Source of the DNA: Ophiura sarsii
Taxonomy: Eukaryota; Echinodermata; Ophiuroidea; Amphilepidida; Ophiuridae
NCBI GenBank assembly: GCA_035610835.1
Contig: CM069457.1
Location: 40,403,319-40,467,318 of the forward strand
DNA length: 64,000 nucleotides
Direction: 5' to 3'
In this document: positions 1-50,659 of the stretch, piece after piece
Layout of the letters: the number at the start of each line of letters is the position of its first letter
Position numbering within the stretch: position 1 is the stretch's first letter
Program-made: the position numbers and the translations under genes
Notes under the pieces: model-generated
What the model was told of the DNA's origin: nothing
Seen by the model: only the letters and a program-made list of their open reading frames with translations
Databases searched by the model: none

Positions 1-273
1 GATAGTGGCCACTTCACTGTTGCCAGCTTGGCTTTTTTACCCTTTTCTGGACGATCATTTTATACATACCTACATACAAGTTATGGGCATTTTTAAGGTC
101 TTGCTTTTGTCAAAAAAATCAATGGAGTGAATGAAAATCAAATACCTCAAAATGTAATTAAACTCTTTATTTTCATGAATTTCAGTCTTTCGTTAAATGA
201 AAGATATATCAAAGATTAAACAAGACTTTTTATGAATTTGACATATTTTGACATTTTCTCACATTTTCACTAA

Positions 274-1210
274 GGCCTAAACAAATGGTTTGATTGGCCT
301 AACATGACAAAAACAAATAGGGTAGGTCGGTCGGGATTTTTTTTCTTCTCTTTTTTTTCTAATCACCTGCTTTGGGGACTTAAAATAGCCTAAGGGGTCA
401 TCCAAAATTATCGCCATTTTCACTTACGTACAGAGTGTACGTAACTTTTTACCCCCCCCCCCTCGAGCAATGAATGGCGAAATGTTCATGGCTTGATATA
501 CCCTCATGTTTGATTAAAAACTATTGTATTAAAGACGTATACAACATAAGAAACTGTACGGTACATAATAGAGAAAAATAAACTTATTGTATATCTCTGG
601 TGTTGATTCTGCCATGCTTTTCTTTGGTAAAAATTATCATTTTCTTCGATAAATAATTATCAAGATATTTTGAAACAAATGGCACATGTATTAAATGCTT
701 TTAAATACAGAAATGATAAACAACAACACTAGGTACTTGAGCCATGGATTGTTTTAAAAACACAGAAGCAAAATTGCTTCGTGTACATGAAACATTTTTG
801 TCAGTGGCGTATCTAGGTATTTCAAATATGGGGGCGGGCAGAAATGACAGTGAACTGACAAGATTATTATGGCAAAAGAAATTTTCGCGTAGCGTGCAAA
901 AATGTTTGACATTCCCTTGCTATGATTGAGGTACATTTTGGCTCTAAACAAGCTTATACCAACAAAATATTGCATTTTGGAGAAACATGTGCGTTGTAGC
1001 GCGCGGAAAAATTCCATATTCTTTTATTTTGTACTTTAAAAAAAATCCTGCCTCTCAAGATTGCCATTTAAGTTACGTACGGTTGGGGTATATTTCGACC
1101 CCCTCCCCCCTGTTACTGAAAATGGCAAAATTATGGACGACCCCTAAATGAAAGCAAACAGTCAGAAACTTTAATACTTTGTTCAATTTTTATTTTTATT
1201 TTTATTTTTA

Positions 1211-1242
<32 letters not shown>

Positions 1243-1354
1243 TATTTTATTATTATTTTTTTTTTTTCCCCCTCCCTCAAAATAATAACAAATATTCAGG
1301 GTCAGTGATGTATTTGGGGTCGGTCGGTTAGGCCAAACAAACATTTTTTAGGCC
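274..1354. mobile_element. PIF/Harbinger-like GGCC-ended element carrying a nested insertion
   Basis: TAA flanks both ends (271-273 and 1355-1357) and the element starts and ends with GGCC. Internal GTAGGTCGGTCGGG is shared with 7405, 11250-11550 and 12300-12550. Without the nested element 394-1144 it would be about 327 bp, the size of its relatives. TWA duplication and GG-starting ends fit PIF/Harbinger; the family assignment is inference. Confidence 0.65.
394..1144. mobile_element. Nested 751-bp TAA-flanked element
   Basis: Inverted ends are GGGGTCATCCAAAATTATCG and, on the other strand, GGGGTCGTCCATAATTTTGC. TAA lies on both sides (391-393 and 1145-1147). Removing it restores a sequence similar to the related element at 11219-11599. 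It is non-coding and contains a polyC run near 452. Confidence 0.7.
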
Positions 1355-1505
1355 TAACCCTTATATCAAATTAGCTACTGCCGCATTGTACCTCATATAC
1401 TCATCTTGGGTCACATACTACCGGTTTCAAAACATAAGTCAAATGTGACCATCAATCTGGTGTCACGCCTGTGACTCAAGTTATTACACCGAGATGTAAT
1501 CTATA

Positions 1506-1723
1506 GTTTAATCAGTTCCAAATCGGCGAGAGAAATTCCTTTTCTTATCTCACCACACGCAAAAGAAATCCAGGCGAACACACACGATTATGGCCACACA
1601 CACATTTTGTTGACGCACGCACACGTCACGCATATGATACACAGTTGCCTTCATGTGTGCCTGTGTCATTCTGTATTCATTCGCTGCTGTAAGGAGGCTT
1701 TGCCAATTTGGAACTGATCAAAC
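1506..1723. mobile_element. TA-flanked MITE, GTTTGATCAGTTCCAAAT family
   Basis: The inverted ends are GTTTAATCAGTTCCAAAT and its near complement, flanked by TA. Relatives lie at 15421-16065, 26502-26712 and 39268-39372. The right TA is shared with the next element (1726-1935), so one inserted at the edge of the other. Tc1/mariner-like by target site. Confidence 0.65.
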
Positions 1724-1725
1724 TA

Positions 1726-1935
1726 CTGTAAAAGTAGAAATTTTCGCGGGTTTTTTTATTTTCGCGAATTTCGCGAATTAATCCTCATCTGCGAAAATAT
1801 AAACTCGCGAAAATTATTGACTTCCATTGACTTTTGTTCACAAATGTTGAAAATCGCGAAAATAAAAAATCGCGAAATGCCTGTTATGACCATTTTCGTG
1901 AAAATATCTTATCGCGAAAATATTGACTTTTACAG
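1726..1935. mobile_element. TA-flanked element with reiterated TTCGCGAA motifs
   Basis: The ends are CTGTAAAAGT and its complement, with TA on both sides. Inside there are about eight copies of a TCGCGAAAAT-type motif in both orientations. A related fragment is at 27860-28055. No coding capacity. Confidence 0.6.
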
Positions 1936-2161
1936 TAATAGGATTGAAGACCTATGGGACACATGTTTACACCCCAACCACTTTCAATTTCTTTATCAAT
2001 CAAAGTTGTAGAAATATAAAGATATTATGCAGTGTGATGTAAAAGTATGATGTCCTGTAACAAGACATCATTTTAAAGCTTATAATCATCTTTAAACTGA
2101 TATTTTAAGTTGAGTATTGCCTTCAACATTTCCAACAAATTGATGTGATGAGTCACAATTA

Positions 2162-42357
<40,196 letters not shown>

Positions 42358-42430
42358 GATGGCTGGATCTATGATCACAGATTAGAGTAGATCACAGAGG
42401 GTGGCAGTTATTTTTTTTCTTCAAACCTGT
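42358..42430 (-). other. Probable SEL1L 5' UTR and promoter-proximal sequence
   Basis: The sequence immediately upstream of the SEL1L start is not coding and is probably 5' UTR. It contains a pyrimidine-poor leader and an A-rich run on the minus strand. I see no convincing TATA box. The transcription start cannot be placed from sequence alone, and an additional non-coding first exon further right is possible. Confidence 0.35.
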
Positions 42431-42597
42431 GTAAAAAAGAATATTTAGAAACAAGATTATAAAAAACTACCGGGTACCCGCGCTACGCACGGAACTCTGC
42501 TACTGCTACTGTAGCTTATCCCTAACCCTAGAACGTGGCAGTGGGGATGGAACGAAGAACAGGGGGAGGGGGTTAAATAAAAAATGGGAAAAATGAT

Positions 42598-42673
42598 GTC
42601 CGCCGGCCCCGGGAATTGAACCCGGGTCGGCCGCGTGACAGGCGAGATATACTACCACTCAGCCACGGGGGGA
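42598..42673 (-). repeat. tRNA-Asp-like sequence with Pol III boxes
   Basis: The minus strand reads an A box TGGCTGAGTGG, an anticodon loop CTGTCAC (anticodon GTC, Asp) and a B box GGTTCAATTCC in a perfect CGGG/CCCG T stem. A T run follows at about 42585. The acceptor stem pairs poorly, so a pseudo-tRNA or a tRNA-headed SINE is more likely than an active gene. It lies about 240 bp upstream of the SEL1L start on the same strand. Confidence 0.55.
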
Positions 42674-43759
42674 GGGCTTCACAGGCTAAAAAATCGGAGA
42701 CCATATATACCCGTAGTTTAGTGCTACAGGAGATAGAAGTTGTGCGCGCGCAAGCCAAGTGGTGCTGGTTGTGAGGTGACTGTGAGACGTAGTAGCGTTA
42801 GGGTTATGATCCAATCTAGATTCCTGCTTGCAAGAATTTGAGCAAAATTTGCACCCAGAGTTGACAGTGAATTGATTTTAGATCCAACTTGTTTAGTCTA
42901 CAAAGGGAAACCACTAAGCTAGAATGGTTTCTCAACTGGACGTAAACCTTGTTTGTCACAAGTGGCCGCTAGGCCATGCCGGTTGTAATGCGTTCTTGTG
43001 CGCACGATTACCAACTTCCCTGTTGGGACGAGTCACCAAAACAAACAAATATAGGCCTACCACTAAATGTAAGATTAGGATTTACATGTATGTTCTAAAT
43101 TGTAGATCCCTGATTTTTTAAATTTATATTTAAAAAAGTAGGCTTTTCTTTTATATACGCCTGCAAAGACGACCTGTTTTCACAATGACTTGGTAATTGG
43201 CCTGGAACACTTATTGTGGTTCAAAAAGGTTACATATGAAATAAACCATTTTATCTAGGATGTCATAATTCAAAATTCATAATAATTCAATATTACTTCA
43301 CTTTACAATAAATCTGTGTTGTGAAAAGAACACATTATCTGAGTGTCTGTCGCATTTGTGTACATGTGTGTGTGTAACGCATAAACCTGATCATTCAAAA
43401 CAATGCCAACCTGCTTCTATAGGGATGATTGTCACTTTTGAAACTGGACCTACGACCATTGAAATGACAATAACTCCGCTCCGCAACACAGTATCTCAAC
43501 AATCAAGGTGTCAAAATATGCAGAACAAAAGTATGCACTGGGTTATTGGCTTCGATTAATCCATACCCTTTCGGGCCGTTAAATATTGGCTGATTTTTAA
43601 GTGTCTCGATACTTTTTGTGATGAGTTTATATATCTTGACTATCTAAAAGTCTTCCTGTGTGCTATCAATGTTAATTTAATACACGTACAGGATGTTTTA
43701 GCTACTACTTCTTTCAACTTCCAAGTGTGTGGGCAACCTACAAGTCAATTGAATAGTCA

Positions 43760-44538
43760 TAGTCCGGACGGCACGCTTTATAAAGCGTGGGACTCCAGAA
43801 ATAAAAAAATCAACAAAAGCGTGGGGGTCAGAATATTTCTGATATAAAGGGTGTAGTTGTATAAAGTGTGGAGATAAAATAAAAAGGGTGGTGGTTTCTC
43901 AGCGATCATCAAAATAATCAAAATACCGACCTTGTCGGCTCGCTAGCGCTAGTTATATCATAAATATGTATCCGATATCGAGTCCGATATACTTCGAAAT
44001 TAAAAAGTCGCCATCTTTAAATTGAGCAGGGATTGAGTTTGTTGTTATATAGAGCCATCTATTGTTGAAATCGTGACTTTTTTTCAAAATGGAAACTCGC
44101 CGCGAGCTACGAAAGTGTCGTACACGGCGTAATATCACATTTTAAGGAGCATAAGAGTACCAAAAATGCATTGATTTGATGAAATAAATCCATTTCAAAA
44201 GAATCTCCTCTATAAATTTGCATTAAATAATCGTGATTTAGCCGACAAGGTGGTTTTTAAGTAAGCTTATTTATTTTATTTTTTTTCCAATTTTTTATTT
44301 TTTATGAATAATTTCGGGAATCCCGCACCGCCCGAAAAACAAAACGGGTCCTGGGATGTTTCTGTCACTTTGTCCTTTCTTCCAATGAGTGCCTTTTCAA
44401 ATTTGAATGCACAAAATGATCAAAATTTCCTCTTTTCGGTATAAAGGGTGGGGGTTGAACATTCCCAAATAAAAAGGGTGGCTCTGTAAAAAGGGTGGGG
44501 CAAACATAAAAAGGGTGGGGGTCTGATCCCTGTCCGGA
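43760..44538. mobile_element. Motif-array element, AAAAAGGGTGGGG type
   Basis: GTCCGGAC stands at both ends (about 43762 and 44532). Motifs of the ATAAAGGGTGGGGG type occur about eight times in two clusters (43785-43895 and 44440-44520). The architecture is like the other motif-array elements, but the target duplication was not resolved. Confidence 0.5.
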
Positions 44539-45360
44539 CAGTGTAATAGTAATTGTTTATTTGTACTTGATGATAGACAAGGATGTGTTTTACTTGATAC
44601 GGTAATCATCTATGCTAGCCTTCTTCGATAAAACCCATAGAATCATGGAATTATGATGGTCAAAAGTACACAGATGAAATTTCAAAATGCCATATTCTTG
44701 GGTACAAGCTTGTTTAGAGCCAAAATGTACCTCAATCGTGCCAAAAATAAGTGTAAAATCGAAAATGTTTTAACAGGGCCTTTTAACTTTTTATGTTTGA
44801 CCATACAATAGATCAACCCAAGCGATCGCGTCACACTGTGTAAGAGGCCTTTATTTACCTTTTTGGTTTGTGGTTAACGGCATGTGACGTCACTCCGGGC
44901 TGACCTATTGGAATTACAAGCCTCCAGAGGAGATGAAGTTAAGTTATTATATGATATAAATTTCTGGTTCTGGTTCTGGTTATATACTCCAACAAAGCGG
45001 GATCCCGCTTCACGTCAGAGGCCAGGGTTGACCTGGTGGAGTTAATTCTTGTTGATAGTGTTGACGGTGAAAAATTTGCAGAGCCTTGTTCTAGGCCATT
45101 TCCACGTAAGAATTGCACCTTCATGAATTTTGAAAGTAATTTCTTTAACGTTGAAACATTCTTTCTGTGAAAGGAGACTAATCAAGCTTTCAGAAACTGT
45201 TTTTGGTTTTCTTCTGCTGCATTTGGTTTTATTTTTATGAAGGGTTAAAGTTTGCTTAAAAGTTAAATGGGAAATATAGTTTTTTCCTAAATTTTGTGAT
45301 GAACATTTGAGTTTCCCTCTGCGCCCTTCTGCTACAGTTCTAATGTTTGAAAGATAATTA

Positions 45361-46339
45361 GGGGAGATGGGGGTTAGAATAGTGGGAATGTGGGGTAAGT
45401 AGGAACATTGAGATTTTCTCTTAGAGCTTTCACTGAATTATTGAAATACTGCCCTCTAGTGGTGGCCCTTAGCAACAGCCATCCACCATATTTAATGCAG
45501 CATTGAAGTTACACTGCTGTTGAAGTGAGACAGGTATGTTTGATTTTTCACCTCTTGAGTAAATTTTTCAACTTTTAGAAATTGTGTATTTATTAAGTAA
45601 TGTTTATAGATCAAGTTGACTATATTTTGGGTATAGTAGGGTCTAGTACTAAGCTACAAAATTAGGTTGAAAAATTGTGTTACAATAGCCTCTGTTTTTT
45701 ACAATAAGCTTACAAGTGTCACATGGCCTGCTGGGGCTAGTTGGAACATTTGGTGTGGGGCTAGTTGGAACACATTTTTACAATTTGTCCATAGGTAACA
45801 TAAAATTTATTTGTTGCCTAAAACTTACTTGTTTTAAGTTGTCTTAATATTTGGTTAGCCTAGTGTATATACATGTAAGGTTTCTGATTAAAATTATTAT
45901 TAAATGCTCCAAAAATGAATCTGAACACTGTACAAATATATTTGGTATTTCCCCCTCTATTTTGGCATGTTGTGTTTATGGGTCAGAGTGCTTGGAAATC
46001 CTGTTGTGACTAAAACTCATATTAAACACACTGTTTCTTTAACATTCAATAATAAAGTTAGGAAGTGCCTATTTACCACGGAATTTAGTATTTTTCAACT
46101 TACCCCATACTATGTTCCAACTTACCCCAGAGGTGGGGTAAGTTGGAACACTTGACATGGTCATGTTTTATGTGGATTATCTAAGTAACGACAAATATAT
46201 TTAGTAATTTTATGGGCTACATTTGTAGCCAACATGTGTACCTATAAACTGGTATAATAGTTGCTGTTTGTTGAATAAAACTTGTTTGTAAACTACAGCT
46301 GTTTTTGTAAAAACGTTCCTACTAACCCCCGTCTCCCCT
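45361..46339. mobile_element. Nested motif-array TIR element, GGGGTAAGTTGGAACA type
   Basis: The ends are GGGGAGATGGGGGTTAG and, reversed, GGGGAGACGGGGGTTAG, with ATTA flanking (45357-45360 and 46340-46343). GGGGTAAGTTGGAACA or close variants occur at 45392, 45733, 45757, 46113 (reverse) and 46135, with a shorter one at 46096. Confidence 0.75.
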
Positions 46340-46849
46340 ATTATTGGTTGAATATGAAGTATGATACCTTTCCTTTCCATCACAAGATAAAATTTTAACC
46401 CAAAAGATGAAAAATTATTTTATTATAAGATATTTAAAAAAAGGCATGTTAAAAATGTCCCGTCTATCACAAAAAACATGAAATAGTTATAAATGTATTT
46501 TTTATGTGAAGAGATATTTTTGGTTCAAAATTGAATTCCTATTTTCTATCAAGTTGACCTTACCTAGAAAGTATAATGAAAATACCCATCAATGAATAAT
46601 TCTCCAGCAATTTTATCTCAAAGTTTGTCCCGTCTGTCACAATTATAGTCTGTCAAAAGTGTAAATTGTCTTTCATCTGTTATTATAAAAGGTTAAAAGC
46701 AGTTATTTTGCACTGATTTAACAAACAAATGAACATTCTTAAAGTTGATATTAAAGGGACATTAACCCTAACCAGTAAAGCTAGTTTTTTGTGCGTATCG
46801 GGGGGAGGGGGGAAAAAGTGCTATTTTTTTTACCCGAAAAATCACCCAG

Positions 46850-46925
46850 CACCCCCCGGGATTCGATCGCCGGACCATCCGCACTCAAGTCTGTCCCTCT
46901 ACCGACTGAGCTAACTCCCTAGGTC
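46850..46925 (-). repeat. tRNA-derived SINE head
   Basis: On the minus strand an A box (TTAGCTCAGTCGGTAGAG) and B box (CGATCGAATCCC) lie at tRNA spacing, followed by a short T run. The stems are imperfect. It lies inside the 45094-48839 element. Confidence 0.55.
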
Positions 46926-47934
46926 ATATGCGGCCACAAACTCCGTGGCCACATATGCCTGCGGTAGGTGACGTCATCGCGGCAATGCAGCAGCACGTGC
47001 CTGGAGATAGTTTCTGGCAGTGAGATTTAGTGAGATTCAGTGGGGTTAGGGTTAAGTGGTGTTGAAAATTTTAAATGTTCTGAAAATTGATATTGATACA
47101 GACCACATTTGTGATATTTTCATTAACATCGTCCTACCAATTTAAAGGGACACTCAGAACTTTTGCCTGTACAAATGAATGGGTGAAAATTTTAAGTCAG
47201 GATATTTGTGTTTCCGACTCCAAATTCAGATTCGGCATACAAAATTAGCCAAGAAAAAGTTTATCTAACCTCATTTGAGCAAATATATTTCCATCTGGAC
47301 CACAAAACATGGCAAAATCTTGATGCCTCTTATAATGACTAAAAGGTCATGTTGTACTGATGTGACATTTGTTTAATAATGTTGAGTCAAAACAAAATCC
47401 CATACATTATGTTTGATCATCTTAGCACTGCATGGTCTTTAAATCACTACAAAAACGTGTCAAAAGTGTCCGTCTGTCACTGTCCCGTCTGTCACAACTT
47501 TAATGAGCCAGGTTTTTTCAGTTCCATGTTTTGATTAAAAAATCATGCGTTTTGTGATTATTTGTATATCTTACTATAATTTGCCGTATGTTGTATGTAT
47601 GTATGTATCCATAAAAGGCTCTCTCAGTTTGTAACTAAACGCCGTGAACTTTGCACTGATAAAAGATGATTATAATGTGAGTGTTATAAACTATAAATGG
47701 CTGAAAACCGTACAGAATTGACCGAAATATGAGTAAAAAACCATGAAAATCCATGGATACGGGCCGTGTTTGTTTTGTTTATCTTCATGCGTATTGCAAC
47801 CATGCATTCGGCGCCTAACACTAACGCGTCGTTGTGCGCCGTGCAAAATAAACGCTCACACGCACCACACCCACGCACGCCTACACACGCGAGCGGGCAA
47901 ATATTGTGGAGAAATACGCTGCGCTACGGGAGTT

Positions 47935-48205
47935 AGTTAATTTAGGCCTTGAATGTTAAGCACAGGGCGGGCGGTAGGGGTGGGGCGGGGACGGCGGGCA
48001 AGAGACGGCAGGGGAAGGCCCCGAGGAGGGGGGAGGGGGGTGGGGGGCGAGGGGAGGCCATGAAGTAATGAGGTTTGGGAGGCAAGGGGTTACTGAAGAA
48101 CGCTACGGGAGTTGGTTAATTTAGGCCTTGAAGGTTTAGATCGCACAGTACGGGGCGGGCGGGCGAGGGGAGGCCACGAAGTAATGAGGTTTGGGAGGCA
48201 GGGAG
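47935..48205. repeat. G-rich direct repeat with quadruplex-like runs
   Basis: GTTAATTTAGGCCTTGAA and GAAGTAATGAGGTTTGGGAG each occur twice (about 47937/48117 and 48062/48178), separated by GGGCGGGCGG and GGGG-rich sequence. Multiple closely spaced G-runs could form quadruplexes. Confidence 0.6.
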
Positions 48206-48482
48206 TTAATGAAGAAATGTGATACTAAAGTGCGTAACACTAACAGGGAGAGTCACGAAGTAGAAGGAAATCAGTTAAAAGTATAAACCAGGGGATACAG
48301 CTTGGGGAGATGGTTAAGGTTTAGGCCTTCCCCCTTGGGTGTTGAGATAACCACGGTGCGGGGGCGGCAATTTCAGGTAAGGAAATAGGCCTATGCATTA
48401 TATGTATTCTTACCAATTTCGAGACAAATTTTCGTATAGCTACTTATGTGTTATTTCACCGGGGTTCTGTCTGATAGGCGCT

Positions 48483-48530
48483 ACTTACTAGCGGGAGCCC
48501 GTTCGAAGAACGGGCGTCCCGCTAGTTATA
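48483..48530. repeat. Near-perfect hairpin
   Basis: ACTAGCGGGA and TCCCGCTAGT enclose GCCCGTTCGAAGAACGGGC, giving a roughly 18-bp stem with one unpaired base. No function is evident; it could be the end of a transposon. Confidence 0.6.
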
Positions 48531-49137
48531 AGTAAATAACAGTAAAAGAGAAAAACTTAAAATTTCATAGGAGAACAGATAGCTTTTTTTGTTCAAAGTG
48601 TTTTTCAAAAAATTGAGTGTAATTTGCGTCCCGTCTGTCACGCAGATTTCATTTTGTCGCTGTTCAGCCACAGAATCCTCTAGTTTCTTGGATTGTGTTT
48701 TAAATTAAAATATAGAGTCTTTACATTGATGTTATACTTGAATTAAAAGGTTAAACCTTACAGATATTTTTTTACAGGTCTTTAGTTTAAAATAAAAAAG
48801 TAGCTTCATTTTGTCCCGTCTGTCACGCTGGAAATGGCCTCTAATAAGTTCAGGGGGCGGCTAAGATATGATGGGGCAGGGCGTTCCAATGTTGAAGAAG
48901 CTGTTTGAGTAAATTGTTGAATTAAACTATGAGGAGAGCTTGAGAGGATATTAGTCACACTTTTGCTTTTTGAATTATAAGATCATAGATGTTTACATCA
49001 AATGGTTAAATATCTCCAACCTGTTTGTACGCATTTCCAAGAAATACTAGCTTGAATTCGGCTACAGTAAAAATACGATGTGGACTGTCTATGCAGAAGA
49101 CGTTCTAACCTGGCTGAACGTCCCATTGATATTACAA

Positions 49138-50150
49138 TAGATACAATAGGCACCAATCATCTTTTGTGCGACGTCTTTGAAATGCAATATAATCCGCTGC
49201 TACTTTGCCGCTACTTGACACACGACGGTGGACTTCTCAATAGTGATCACGTGATGGTTATGGTTTATTGATACAGTTAGTCTATACATAGTACTATAGG
49301 AAAATTAATAATTGAATGAACATCACGAACGCAGTACAAAGATGAACGCGCCCAAAATTATCACGCGAATGGTTGTGCGCGCTTCACGCAATGTACGCGA
49401 TACGCTGCTTAGTTGTGTTCGTTCAATTATTAATTTACCTATAGCGTGATCGATATCAGTCATCACCGTTAGATCTCAGGAGTGACAGGACCTATTTATT
49501 GTCAAAGCGTGCCGCCCTCTATAAATTGCTAATTTAGCAACTTTATAATCTGGTTTTCAAGGACTTATTATATTGAGGCCGATATCAATATCGAGTTAGG
49601 TTTAGACTTGAATAGGAATGAGAATTTTCATTAGATTGGTGTCCAAAACAAAATCTAATTATTGCTGGACGTATAGCCCATCGTTTCATGGCTTTAAAAA
49701 AAACATGAATTTTTTGCAGTATATTACGGGAAATCATCATTTACAGAGAGAATTTTATCAGAAAAATCTAGCATAAGGCCAAGTAAAATTTTCAATTTTT
49801 TGTTCTCGTTTGGATTTTTGAAAAAATAGGAGGAGGGACTTGTTATTTATTTATTTTTATTGGAAAATGGAAATTAATTATTTCTAAAACTTTCAAATCC
49901 ATGGCCCATGACACAAGTACAAATAATAAATACAGTGGACAAACAACGGCGAATCCAGCCCTCCCTGATACGAGTTGGAAATGACATCATGCAAGTAGCA
50001 CCAACCGTGACACTCATCGATATGGTAATCGATAGCTTTAATAATACTACGATCGGTATGCTAGGTTGAAGTGGAAGTTTAACGATAGCGGATTATATTG
50101 CATTCAAAGACGTCAAACAAAAGATGATTGGTGCCTATTGTATCTATTTG
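49138..50150. mobile_element. Inverted ~60-bp arms with a nested palindrome
   Basis: ATAGATACAATAGGCACCAA, continuing to 49198, is the reverse complement of about 50090-50150. A second palindrome (ATTAATAATTGAATGAAC and inverse) spans 49294-49446 inside. The outer pair may be the ends of a 1-kb DNA element. Confidence 0.5.
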
Positions 50151-50334
50151 TTTGTTTGTTTGTTTACACGGTCGGTCCGTACGGACACACGCTTGGGTCC
50201 TGAAGGGACCAGACTCAAGCAAACTGCTCGGGCCAGGCTTAAAAAGCCTATATAAGCATGCTGGTTGAATTAAAAAACAGCTGTAATATCAGGTTTGAAC
50301 GTCTTGTGTCTAGGCCTATGCTCCATTTCGTAGC

Positions 50335-50604
50335 TATAGTCGTCATCAGAATACTTCGGCACTTTCTAAAACCGCCAACGCACGCACGCGATCTAGTTAA
50401 TGAGCATGTGGGCGGGGACATTCATGACCCATAGATACGATCGCGGCCAATCGGATTACAGATACCGCGTTGCGTCGAACTGCTCAAACTCAAAAAGATA
50501 ACGCTGTTGAGTGTTGTGACGCTGTTCTACAACGCACTTCCGTGTTTACGCTGTACGCAGTTGTCACAGAAAAAAGTGCTAAAGTATTCTGACGACGACT
50601 ATAA
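50335..50604. mobile_element. TA-flanked MITE, TATAGTCGTC ends
   Basis: TATAGTCGTCATCAGAATAC at the left and its near complement at the right (50572-50604) form ~32-bp inverted ends. The interior has GC-rich stretches such as AACGCACGCACGCGATC. Confidence 0.65.
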
Positions 50605-50659
50605 CATAACACCACTCATTACTCAATTCATCACATCGACATCGTCATCACTATTATTA

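Larger units (their letters stand above)
45094..48839. mobile_element. 3.7-kb motif-array TIR element, GTCCCGTCTGTCAC type
   Basis: The ends are GGCCATTTCCACGT and, reversed, GGCCATTTCCAGCGT (after an extra A), flanked by TCTA (45090-45093 and 48840-48843). GTCCCGTCTGTCAC occurs at 46457 (one change), 46627, 47468 (one base shorter), 47482, 48628 and 48813. It contains the nested element 45361-46339, a tRNA-like segment and the G-rich repeat. No transposase is visible. Confidence 0.7.

Noticed and set aside
44885..44911. CRE-like TGACGTCA with a nearby reverse CCAAT, as a UPR-type promoter for SEL1L
   Set aside because: It lies 2.5 kb from the start codon with no sign of an upstream exon, the spacing does not match an ER stress element, and another TGACGTCA occurs in repeat sequence near 46970.
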